From Melioribacter sp051488685 (GTDB lineage: Bacteria > Bacteroidota > Ignavibacteria > Ignavibacteriales > Melioribacteraceae): a stretch of DNA of 64,000 nt. The stretch spans positions 699,548 through 763,547 of the forward strand of contig NZ_JBPSEH010000001.1 in the NCBI RefSeq assembly GCF_051488685.1. The letters are read 5' to 3'. Below the pieces are notes generated by a model. It worked only from the letters and a program-made list of their open reading frames with translations. It was not told the DNA's origin and ran no database searches. Below, in pieces: positions 17,261 through 25,402 of the stretch. Each line of letters begins with the position of its first letter. The stretch's first letter is position 1. Both the position numbers and the translations under genes were made by a program.

Positions 17261-18110
17261 AAAAAATAATGAACCGAAAGAAATTCTCCTTCTTCCAGTA
17301 GATACAAGTAACAGTATTGACAAAAATTTATCTCAAATCGATAACTTTGCCCTAAAATACAACAAATTTATACTTGGGGACATCAATAACAAATATAAAA
17401 TTGACCCTAAGAAAATTAATATTACTATAAACGAAAAAAGTTTAAAAAATTTGTTAGAAGAGATTAACCTTCAACAGATAAAATCTGCACAAGCTATATT
17501 TGGTCCCCAAAACGTAATAGAAAATAAAAAAGAATTATCCGACAAAATTATTGTTGGATTGGGCAACGAGTCTGTCTACGAAACTTCGATGACCTTGCAC
17601 TATACGTACGGTTTTCCATATATTCCCGGCCAGTCGCTCAAAGGCGCCGTAAGAAGCCACGTCATTAATTATTATTTCCATAAAAAGGAAGAAGAGGCAC
17701 TTACAACAAGTAAAACTTTCTGCCTGCTTTTTGGATGTCCTGAAAAAATTAAAGATCAAAAAACAGCTCTGGCAAAAGAATACAAAGGAAGCGTCGTCTT
17801 TTTCGATGCTTTCCCAATTTATATGGATGAATTGTGCTTAAAAAAAGACATTATAAATCCTCATTACGGCGAATATTACGAAAAGAAAAAACCGCCGGCA
17901 GATTATTTAATGCCTGTTCCTGTCAGTTTTCTGGCTATTGAGAACACAATCTTTCAATTTATATTAGCCGCTAATAATAACGAATTAGTTCAATGGCAGG
18001 GCAAAGAGGTAAAATTACTCGATTTGGCGTGGAATCTTACAAACGAAGCTCTCACAAAATCGGGTGTGGGTGCAAAAACTGCCGTTGGATATGGATATTT
18101 CAAGGAATAA
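17253..18110 (+). CDS. cmr6: Cmr6, type III-B RAMP protein (Cas7-like)
   Basis: 285 residues. The core reads GLGNESVYETSMTLHYTYG, then FPYIPGQSLKGAVRSH, the Cmr6 signature, followed by a LLFGCPE and a GSVVFFDAFP segment and C-terminal GVGAKTAVGYGYF, the glycine-rich loop. In the complex Cmr6 sits next to Cmr1 at the 3' end of the crRNA. It overlaps cmr5 and ends six bases before cas6. Intact and of normal length. Confidence 0.92.
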   Translation: MNKKNNEPKEILLLPVDTSNSIDKNLSQIDNFALKYNKFILGDINNKYKIDPKKINITINEKSLKNLLEEINLQQIKSAQAIFGPQNVIENKKELSDKIIVGLGNESVYETSMTLHYTYGFPYIPGQSLKGAVRSHVINYYFHKKEEEALTTSKTFCLLFGCPEKIKDQKTALAKEYKGSVVFFDAFPIYMDELCLKKDIINPHYGEYYEKKKPPADYLMPVPVSFLAIENTIFQFILAANNNELVQWQGKEVKLLDLAWNLTNEALTKSGVGAKTAVGYGYFKE

Positions 18111-18116
18111 TTTTCA

Positions 18117-19055
18117 ATGGAACAAAACTTAAGTCTGTATAAATTTATTTTCCGCTTTGAGTCAGAAGAAGAAATTTCATTGCCTCTTTATAAATGGTCG
18201 ATGCTCAGAGGCACATTCGGGCATTCCTTTAAGTCGGTCGTTTGTATTACAAAAAAGAAATATTGCGACAAATGCCTTATCAAAAATCAGTGCAGTTACT
18301 ATTTAATCTTCGAAACAGAGGCTCGGCAAAGTAATCTTTGGTTTCTCAATGGCGTCAAAAAATTCCCTCACCCTTTTATTATTAATTCTCCCGACAACGA
18401 TAAAACTTCTTTAAAAAAAGGAGAAACTTTTGACGTCTCTTTGACCATTATACCCAAGTTTAAGCACCTTTTACCATTTTTTATACTTACTTTTCAAAAA
18501 TTCGGGCAATTTGGGATATCTTCCGCACGGCACAAGCTATCACTTCAAAAAGTATTTTCTGTAAATAGCAGCGGAGTAACTGATATATTTGATTCAGCCA
18601 CTCAAAATTTCAACGAAAATTTTACGGCTTTTAATATCAACCTCAATTCCGTAAAAACAAATAAAGTTAAACTTGAGTTTACAACTCCTTTGCGCATTCA
18701 AGAAAATTCCACTTTAATCTATCATAAAGACAAAATAACGCCCGATCTTTTGATGCGCACTATTTTACGAAGAGTATATTCAGTTCTAACACTTTTTTAC
18801 GATATTCCCGTTACAGAAACAAATGCCGGCATTCAAGATATTAGCATTGTCGAAAACGACTTATATTATCAAAAAATACAGAGATATAGTAATCGGCAGA
18901 AACAAAAAATGGAATTTGGTGGTCTTCTGGGCTCTATTATAATATCGGGAAAAAATCTTTCGGAATATCTTCCCCAAATTGTTCTTGCGTCTCACTTTAA
19001 TATTGGTAAAAATACTTCTTTTGGTTACGGTTCTTTTAAATTAACTTATCTATAA
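18117..19055 (+). CDS. cas6: Cas6-family pre-crRNA endoribonuclease
   Basis: 312 residues. The N-terminus has LRGTFGHSFKSVVC followed by a Cys cluster (CDKCLIKNQCSYYLIFE), which is characteristic of this Cas6 family, and the C-terminus ends in the FGYGSF glycine loop after ASHFNIGKNTS. It should cut the array transcript within each repeat, leaving the eight-base 5' handle ATTGAGAC that the repeat end predicts. It is the only crRNA-processing gene in the locus. It lies six bases from cmr6, so it is probably in the same transcript. Confidence 0.88.
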   Translation: MEQNLSLYKFIFRFESEEEISLPLYKWSMLRGTFGHSFKSVVCITKKKYCDKCLIKNQCSYYLIFETEARQSNLWFLNGVKKFPHPFIINSPDNDKTSLKKGETFDVSLTIIPKFKHLLPFFILTFQKFGQFGISSARHKLSLQKVFSVNSSGVTDIFDSATQNFNENFTAFNINLNSVKTNKVKLEFTTPLRIQENSTLIYHKDKITPDLLMRTILRRVYSVLTLFYDIPVTETNAGIQDISIVENDLYYQKIQRYSNRQKQKMEFGGLLGSIIISGKNLSEYLPQIVLASHFNIGKNTSFGYGSFKLTYL

Positions 19056-19148
19056 ATTCGATTCGGCTCTTTGAAATATTGTTCGACCAATTTCTATTGG
19101 TAATTGGGCACAAGAAAATTTTAACGAATAAAAAAAAGCGGAAGTTTT

Positions 19149-20105
19149 ATGAAAAGAATACTTATACTTACCAATCCTTCCATTACAATTACTCGCAAAA
19201 GCAAAAGAGTGATTCTCGAGTCGAACGAAAATTCAGAGGAGATAAAAGTAAAAGAAATTTCTGCGTGTCTATTATTTGGCAACATACAGATAACAAGTCA
19301 GGCAATTCGGCTTTTTGCAGAGGAAGGAATACCAATAACAAACCTTTCTTTTGAAGGCGAACCACGTTATTTTGTTTTGCCTCCTAAATACATTAATTAC
19401 GATCTAAAAATTCGCCAGTACGAAGCCTTTCGTTCGCCAGAAAAACGCCTTGAAATCGCAAAATTCATCATTAATCAAAAGATAATTAACTCTTTAAATT
19501 TTATTAAAACATCGAAAAGCCGAAACAAAAAAATAACTGCTCGCGAAATAAAAAAAGTGGAAGCAACTGCAATCGAATCCGTAAAAAGAGCCAGCTCGAT
19601 TGAAGAATTGATTGGACACGAGGGTAACTTTACAAAGATTTATTTTGATATGTTAAAAGAAATTTCATCAGGTTCAATTCGTTTCACTCAGCGGAGCAAA
19701 CGCCCTCCAAAGGACGAAGCCAATGCGCTTCTCAGTTTTATTTATACGCTCACCTATTCTCTTATTACTGGTATTGTTTTCGCGGCAGGTTTCGATCCTT
19801 ATATTGGATTTGTTCATTCCGAAGACTACGGGCGAAATTCGTTTGCACTCGACATTCTCGAACTTTACCGTGCCCCTTTTTGCGACCGATTCTTTATTAA
19901 CCTAACCAACAAGAACATTCTTCAAGCTCGCCACTTCCTTAAATCTGAAAAAGGCGGGTTCTTTCTAAACAACGATGGAAAAAAAATCTTTTTTGAACAC
20001 TGGAAAAAGTACGTTTACGATTACGACAAACCTTCTAAAAGCATTATCTATAATATTCAGGAAAACCTTACTAAATTCTCAAAATTATTGAGAGCGGGAG
20101 GTTAA
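19149..20105 (+). CDS. cas1: Cas1 integrase
   Basis: 318 residues. The metal-binding residues of the integrase are in place: Glu158 (GHEGNF), His223 and Asp235 (GFVHSEDYGRNSFALDILE region). The N-terminal beta domain (residues 1-75) carries out dimerisation. There is no reverse transcriptase fusion, so spacer capture should be from DNA. A GCGGAAG site precedes the ATG. It is separated from cas6 by 93 bases and followed at once by cas2, forming the adaptation pair of the locus. Confidence 0.96.
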   Translation: MKRILILTNPSITITRKSKRVILESNENSEEIKVKEISACLLFGNIQITSQAIRLFAEEGIPITNLSFEGEPRYFVLPPKYINYDLKIRQYEAFRSPEKRLEIAKFIINQKIINSLNFIKTSKSRNKKITAREIKKVEATAIESVKRASSIEELIGHEGNFTKIYFDMLKEISSGSIRFTQRSKRPPKDEANALLSFIYTLTYSLITGIVFAAGFDPYIGFVHSEDYGRNSFALDILELYRAPFCDRFFINLTNKNILQARHFLKSEKGGFFLNNDGKKIFFEHWKKYVYDYDKPSKSIIYNIQENLTKFSKLLRAGG

Positions 20106-20112
20106 AAGGAGA

Positions 20113-20391
20113 TTGAAACAATACATTATTACTTACGATATTCCATCGGACAAAAGACGAAATAAAATTTGCGAACTCTTGAAAGACTACGGATTGCACG
20201 TACAATATTCCGTTTTTGAATTAGAACTTGACGATAAAGACTACAAGTTACTTATCAAAAAAATTAAGAAGACCATAAACACAAGCCAGGATTCAGTACG
20301 CATCTACACAATTCAGAGCAATCTTGATAACTGCATAATTGAATTAGGTACGGATAAATTTAACAAAGGGCCTGTAATCTTTATCGATTAA
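20113..20391 (+). CDS. cas2: Cas2 adaptation protein
   Basis: 92 residues, ferredoxin-like fold with the family start YIITYDIPSDKRRNKICELLKD split over residues 4-25 and the later SVRIYTI strand; forms the central dimer of the Cas1-Cas2 integrase. The start codon appears to be TTG, seven bases after the cas1 stop, with an AGGAG only one base ahead of it. That spacing is poor, so translation may depend on coupling to cas1. No better start is visible, since the first beta strand begins right here. Confidence 0.93.
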   Translation: MKQYIITYDIPSDKRRNKICELLKDYGLHVQYSVFELELDDKDYKLLIKKIKKTINTSQDSVRIYTIQSNLDNCIIELGTDKFNKGPVIFID

Positions 20392-20393
20392 AA

Positions 20394-20444
20394 TTTCTGC
20401 AGGGTCGACACGATAAAAACAGCCGACCCTGCAGAAAAATTTTT
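20394..20444 (+). terminator. Strong terminator between cas2 and the array
   Basis: TTTCTGCAGGGTCG (20394-20407) pairs perfectly with CGACCCTGCAGAAA (20424-20437): 14 pairs and a 16-base loop, followed by AATTTTT. It lies three bases after the cas2 stop. Transcription of the cas operon should end here, so the array needs its own promoter in the leader. Confidence 0.85.
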
Positions 20445-20566
20445 ATTTGATTTTTCTCCATTTTTCCATAATTTATCTTCGCAACAAAAAATTGTTTTTA
20501 TTTTTCATTAGCTGCAGAAAATTGGTCAATTAAGTTGTTCTTTAACAACGGGTTACAAAGGGAAGT
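20445..20566 (+). promoter_or_regulatory. CRISPR leader
   Basis: 122 AT-rich bases between the terminator and the first repeat, with T-runs and a short hairpin GTTGTT (20534-20539) / AACAAC (20544-20549) ending 17 bases before the array. It repeats the CTGCAGAAAA seen in the terminator arm. The repeat orientation (3' end ATTGAGAC, a type III crRNA handle) puts the leader on this side. The exact promoter is not resolved by eye. Confidence 0.65.
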
Positions 20567-22199
20567 ATTCAAATTCACCACCTTGATAAAGAAGGATTGA
20601 GACTAAGACCCAGGGAAGCTAATACATCTCTACTAACCATTTCCATTCAAATTCACCACCTTGATAAAGAAGGATTGAGACCTGATCTTATTTTTTTGCC
20701 ACCATAGTATTTTGCACGGAAGATGATTCAAATTCACCACCTTGATAAAGAAGGATTGAGACAGGCAGTTTCGAAATGGCGTCCATTTCGCCTCTCCTTC
20801 TCCATTCAAATTCACCACCTTGATAAAGAAGGATTGAGACTCTTTGTCGTGAATGTTTAGAATTCATATATATTGCGGAACATTCAAATTCACCACCTTG
20901 ATAAAGAAGGATTGAGACGCGAATGTGCTTCAGCATTGAACGTTTTGAACGTTTGCCCCATTCAAATTCACCACCTTGATAAAGAAGGATTGAGACGCGT
21001 AAAACTGCTTAATTCTTGCAGTTTTAGCTAATCTAACCTCATTCAAATTCACCACCTTGATAAAGAAGGATTGAGACAGGAGAGACTGTTAGTCAAGCTA
21101 TTAGTGCGGCACGTAGGGTTGATTCAAATTCACCACCTTGATAAAGAAGGATTGAGACAGAGGCAGCTCTGCCAAAATGGTCTTCGCCATTTTGTCCCCA
21201 TTCAAATTCACCACCTTGATAAAGAAGGATTGAGACGCGTAAATGCTGTTTTTACTGTCCGATCTATTATCTGGTGCCAGATTCAAATTCACCACCTTGA
21301 TAAAGAAGGATTGAGACCTAACTCCTTTACTGCAAGGCTAGCGAAAAGTTCTTCGTAAGATTCAAATTCACCACCTTGATAAAGAAGGATTGAGACCTCG
21401 CTTGCACGAGGCAGGTTCATGTTGTCCAAGCCAAGGTCATTCAAATTCACCACCTTGATAAAGAAGGATTGAGACTTGCCTCCGGTTAAACCGGAATGAT
21501 AGGGACTGCCTGGATCAGAAATTCAAATTCACCACCTTGATAAAGAAGGATTGAGACGATCTCCACAGATTAGTACCTTGCTGCAGGCTTCAGATAAGAT
21601 TTACAGATTCAAATTCACCACCTTGATAAAGAAGGATTGAGACGCACCAACTGGAACGTACCCATCGGGAGAGTTTATAGAAACTATTCAAATTCACCAC
21701 CTTGATAAAGAAGGATTGAGACGACCCTTTCGGGTCTTTTACCAGTTTCAGGTTTCGGCTTAGGATTCAAATTCACCACCTTGATAAAGAAGGATTGAGA
21801 CCTAAAGAGGCGAGCGCATCTTTTATACTCACTCTTTTACCTCATTCAAATTCACCACCTTGATAAAGAAGGATTGAGACACACCCGTGCCCACTCGATA
21901 AATTGTCGAAGAGCCAACTCAATTCAAATTCACCACCTTGATAAAGAAGGATTGAGACGACCGAAGAAGAGCTTGAGATTATGAATATTAAAGCTGTTAA
22001 CTCATTCAAATTCACCACCTTGATAAAGAAGGATTGAGACTGCTTCTACTTTTCAAGTACCATTTCATTCCTTATTTTATCCAATTCAAATTCACCACCT
22101 TGATAAAGAAGGATTGAGACGACCCTTTCGGGTCTTTTACCAGTTTCAGGTTTCGGCTTAGGATTCAAATTCACCACCTTGATAAAGAAGGATTGAGAC
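20567..22199 (+). CRISPR. CRISPR array, 21 repeats of 37 bp, 20 spacers
   Basis: Repeat starts: 20567, 20645, 20726, 20804, 20882, 20960, 21041, 21122, 21200, 21281, 21360, 21439, 21521, 21607, 21686, 21765, 21844, 21922, 22004, 22084 and 22163. Each repeat is 37 bp, beginning ATTCAAATTCACCACC and ending GGATTGAGAC, and all 21 read identical, including the last. Spacers are 41-49 bp. Spacers 15 (21723-21764) and 20 (22121-22162) are the same. Many spacers contain short inverted repeats (see findings). Transcription is expected in the + direction, giving a 5' handle ATTGAGAC for the Cmr complex. Open frames across the array on either strand are translations of the repeat and not genes. Confidence 0.99.
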
Positions 22200-22640
22200 G
22201 AGATGGGCTAAGAGAATGGTTATCTTTAAGATTACCTGTTTTTTTTAAGCAGAAATGCGTATTATCTTTTACGTCAAAATAATTGCCTGCACCTCAATTG
22301 GAGATTTTTTTGCTTTGACAAAAGCCCCGAGAATATTTATTTTGAAAGTAAAAGGCATTACACTGATATAGACGGTGGAAGCGAAAAAATTCGAATAGTT
22401 AGTGTGTAAATGAATATTTAATAAACACCCCCTTGCTCCTGAAAAAACAAATTACAAGTCAATTAAAAATATTTTTGGGAGTTATAGATCGGCTTATTGG
22501 TAAAAAATTAAAATTGTGTGTTATCTTGAATTTAACAAAAGAAAGCGAAGCGACGGATTTAAAAGTGTGTGATGTGTTACCTATGATGTCCTTAAGGTGA
22601 TTAGTCAAATTAGTACAATAAAAGGGTAAAGGAGGAAATT
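22200..22640. other. Intergenic region downstream of the CRISPR array
   Basis: 440 bases with no credible gene. A run of eight T at about 22242-22249 follows the array and may help end its transcript. An AAAGGAGGAAATT ribosome-binding site lies at the end, for the C39-like gene. I saw no further intact repeat here. Confidence 0.4.
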
Positions 22641-23735
22641 ATGCGGAATATAAATATTTTACTTATTATTTTTTCTATATGCTGTTTTTGTATTATGGTT
22701 TCATGTGGCGATCGTGGAGAAGACGTTGTTGGGACAGATCTTCCCGATATTCCTGAATATACTAATTTATCGTTAGCAAATTTACCTGATAGTAAAATTC
22801 TTGATGTACCGACCAGAAAGAGTTTAGCAGGATTATGTTATATTGAATCATTTTCAATGCAGATAGCTTATATTGATAATTCCATTACAATACAGGAAGT
22901 CGTCGCTTTCTCAGGAAGTGGAGCAATTCTAAGTTATGATTCTTATTTGAAAGCATTTAAATCCGAGGTTCCATATCCGCAGTCTGCACGTGAATATCAA
23001 TTAAAAAATTATGGTGTTCATTATATTTTAGGGTCAGCACATGGATACTCACGCCTTTATAACAATGCCCATGCTAAAATTACTTATAAAAATGCAGATG
23101 ATGCATTGAAGTATCTAAAAGCGGTAATAAATTCGGGCAGACCTGCACAGGTCTACATTGATCTGGGTTATATGCACTCTCATCCTAAATTTCCGAACAT
23201 TCAACCTGGTAAAGGTAGTCACTGGATTCTTGTAACAGGATATGATTCTGATGGAATATATATGAATGAGACATATGACGAAAATGAACCAGAGGATAAA
23301 TATAAAAATTTTGAAATCCCTGTAGAGGAATTTTTAACTGCTTGGGAAAAGGGAGGTAACCTCGCCTCTGGTGAGGATCAGAGTGGTCCATACTGGATGA
23401 TGTTTATAGAAGAGAAAACTAAGGAGCAGTTGATTAATAAAAAGTCAATTGCCGATGTTTTGGCAATGCAGAAAGGACTCTCCGCTAATAACTCCAGCAC
23501 TATTGAAAATAATTTGGATTCAGATTTTTCTGGTACTCACTGGAATGAGATAGCATCTCTTAAGGAATCGTTTGGTAATTTCCTGATAGATAATGGTTAC
23601 ACCGAGGCAGGTAATATTTATAAAGAACTTGGAACGGAATATAGAAGTTGCAACAATCTAAGTAGGGATGGTATTAAGACTAAACTTAATACTGAGATAA
23701 AGTCAAAAGAAATAGAAGCGAGAATAAAATACTAA
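22641..23735 (+). CDS. C39-like (papain-fold) lipoprotein
   Basis: 364 residues with a lipoprotein signal (IMVSC, Cys22). A papain-like fold is indicated by Cys66 (LAGLCYIES), His194 (GKGSHWILVTGYD) and Asn209 in IYMNETYDE, the usual Cys-His-Asn/Asp order of the peptidase C39-like group. The C-terminal 110 residues are helical and unassigned. It has a clear AGGAGG start. It sits between the CRISPR array and the accessory cluster but has an envelope signal, so a link to CRISPR is not suggested by sequence. Confidence 0.75.
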   Translation: MRNINILLIIFSICCFCIMVSCGDRGEDVVGTDLPDIPEYTNLSLANLPDSKILDVPTRKSLAGLCYIESFSMQIAYIDNSITIQEVVAFSGSGAILSYDSYLKAFKSEVPYPQSAREYQLKNYGVHYILGSAHGYSRLYNNAHAKITYKNADDALKYLKAVINSGRPAQVYIDLGYMHSHPKFPNIQPGKGSHWILVTGYDSDGIYMNETYDENEPEDKYKNFEIPVEEFLTAWEKGGNLASGEDQSGPYWMMFIEEKTKEQLINKKSIADVLAMQKGLSANNSSTIENNLDSDFSGTHWNEIASLKESFGNFLIDNGYTEAGNIYKELGTEYRSCNNLSRDGIKTKLNTEIKSKEIEARIKY

Positions 23736-24211
23736 CGAATGTTGTATTAGCAATTCTTAATGTCACGCCGTGATTCAATCACAAGTCGTCGCGGGTACAC
23801 CAGTATTGTTGTGGTCGCTCGTATGAGATGGGAGTCTGTCACGTACACCCAGTCCCGACATATGCAGTGAAACTAGTTCCAGTTCCATCAGGCCTCAGTT
23901 AGGATGCACGTTCAGCCATGTTGTAACAGTACAAAAAAGATAGGCCTGTTCCCGCGATCATGGCGAAGAGCCAGTCAAAGTATACTGCGTCGATCTTCCA
24001 GCGATGGAACCGCGACAGATCGCTCGGAGCCCCTGTTGTAGAACAGCCGAAACTCACTTATCAACCTGCCATCATCTGGGAACTGTCTCCCATCAAATCT
24101 ATAGCTGTTTCGTTTCGATCACTCTGCACTCGATATCCCCATTGTGACGGAATACGTTATTCGTTCAGTTTACCTTTCTTTGCAATTTTGAACGCAAGAG
24201 TGATATTCTGA
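23736..24211. other. Stretch of anomalous composition, possible gene remnant
   Basis: About 450 bases whose GC content is near 50 percent, clearly above the AT-rich surroundings. No intact gene is present. The minus strand reads as protein-like segments interrupted by stops (for example QSDRNETAIDLMGDSS, then two stops, then APSDLSRFHRWKIDAVYFDW), which looks like a decayed foreign gene, but I recognise no family. An 83-codon plus-strand frame at 23960-24211 is judged to be chance. Confidence 0.4.
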
Positions 24212-24248
24212 ATTCATATTCACTACCTTGATAAAGAAATATCGAGAG
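24212..24248 (+). repeat. Isolated degenerate CRISPR repeat
   Basis: 37 bases matching the array repeat at 31 positions, with no gap: changes at repeat positions 6, 13, 28, 29, 32 and 37. The core CTACCTTGATAAAGAA is nearly intact while the handle became ATCGAGAG. It is 2.0 kb beyond the array, in the same orientation, and 109 bases before the first gene of the accessory cluster. No second copy is nearby, so it is a relic of a longer array or a solitary crRNA-like element. Confidence 0.85.
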
Positions 24249-24356
24249 CAATCTTACAAAGTTTCTCGATCTTGCTAATCTTGAAATCTCATTATTTACT
24301 ATCAGAAAATTTGTAACCAATTAATTCTTAACAAAAAATTTAATAGGAGTTTATAA

Positions 24357-24965
24357 ATGCTTCAAAACGAATTTAATATGTCAAAATTAAGCTTGAAGTA
24401 TTTCAAGCATTTCTGCTTTCCTAAAATTAAAACAAGTCTTAAATCACACCCCGAATTTGTCGTCGACGCTATTACTCACTCGATGGATCAAGATGAACTG
24501 AAAAAAAAGTTCAAAGAAAACAGTCACAATATTATTACTGCCAGCAAAATTTATGTGAAAATTGATCACATGCTAACTTTAAAAAAAATGATCGGTCTGT
24601 TCATTGTAAAAGAGCTTTCTAAAAAAAATCTTTACAGTTCTGATATGCTAAATCCCGTCGATATACCTTTGTTTTACTTGGACGACTCCCTTTTCAACTA
24701 TGATGATGATGGTGATGATGATAGTGAAGATAATTCTGAATCTAGTCTTTTTGCTTTTGCCTTAATACCGTTTTTGGATAACTATATTAAAAAAATATTT
24801 GAAATCGATTTTTACAATAACGGTAATAAAATTATTCAAGGTCAGCTCTGGATATTGGCCCCCGTTCTAAAATTACTTGATGTAAAAGTTACTCCCCCTG
24901 AAATGACTTTCGAACAGTTTAAAAAAGATGTTATCGATTTAATTGAGACTTCCGACACACTTTAA
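24357..24965 (+). CDS. Unknown protein opening the CRISPR accessory cluster
   Basis: 202 residues, no family recognised. It is mostly helical, with a very acidic stretch (YDDDGDDDSEDNSESS) near residues 115-130 between two hydrophobic helices (NPVDIPLFYLDDSLF; SLFAFALIPFLDNYI). The distribution slightly recalls DUF1232/YkvA proteins, but the match is too weak to claim. AGGAG lies eight bases ahead of the ATG. It is the first gene after the degenerate CRISPR repeat and is separated by 77 bases from a small membrane protein. Confidence 0.55.
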   Translation: MLQNEFNMSKLSLKYFKHFCFPKIKTSLKSHPEFVVDAITHSMDQDELKKKFKENSHNIITASKIYVKIDHMLTLKKMIGLFIVKELSKKNLYSSDMLNPVDIPLFYLDDSLFNYDDDGDDDSEDNSESSLFAFALIPFLDNYIKKIFEIDFYNNGNKIIQGQLWILAPVLKLLDVKVTPPEMTFEQFKKDVIDLIETSDTL

Positions 24966-25042
24966 TATCTCTATAAGATTCCTTAAAATAAATTTTAAAG
25001 AGCCCGCCTGCGTCCCTCTTATTAGCAATAAAGGGGAAATTT

Positions 25043-25402
25043 ATGGCGGCAATTTTATTACTTGGTCTATTTATGGTTATACTGACCGTAGTGTTCTGGT
25101 ATTTGGAGTTGCGTCCTTTTTTGGACCATCTCTACTTTCTGCCGGCACGAAAAAATAAGTTCTCGATACTCTTTTACTCGTTGTATGCACTCTTTAACAA
25201 CATATTTCGATTTTTTTATTATGGCCGCTACTTTTTAATCGACTTGTTTGCCACGGCTTTTCTTGTTTCGTTTTTAGGATTTGGGGATGCTGTCACGGGT
25301 GCAATTTTGGGCCTCACAATGTCGAACGCCATATCGATTCTTTTACTCTACATTCAAAAAAGAAACCAAAAAAAGAGAGGGACACTGTCGAATGTTAACT
25401 GA
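25043..25402 (+). CDS. Small polytopic membrane protein
   Basis: 119 residues with about three to four hydrophobic segments (2-20, 46-60, 65-84 and 86-103), ending in a basic tail (QKRNQKKRG). The ATG follows AAAGGGGAAATTT. It overlaps the helicase gene by eleven bases, so the two are probably translated together. A membrane protein next to a helicase-nuclease and a type III locus could be a membrane-acting effector, but no known family is recognised. Confidence 0.55.
   Translation: MAAILLLGLFMVILTVVFWYLELRPFLDHLYFLPARKNKFSILFYSLYALFNNIFRFFYYGRYFLIDLFATAFLVSFLGFGDAVTGAILGLTMSNAISILLLYIQKRNQKKRGTLSNVN

Noticed and set aside
19149..20105. Reverse transcriptase-linked spacer capture, raised by hairpin-rich spacers
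   Set aside because: Cas1 is 318 residues with no RT domain, and no RT gene lies in the locus.
20567..22199. Open frames of 60-95 codons on both strands across the array (for example 20688-20936 and 21071-21358)
   Set aside because: They repeat the translation of the CRISPR repeat and have no coding character.
22540..22640. TGTGTTACCTATGATG-like stretch looked at as an insertion-sequence end
   Set aside because: No matching inverted end or transposase was found nearby.
23960..24211. 83-codon plus-strand frame in the anomalous GC-rich stretch
   Set aside because: Runs against interrupted protein-like frames on the other strand, with no ribosome-binding site and no recognisable motif.
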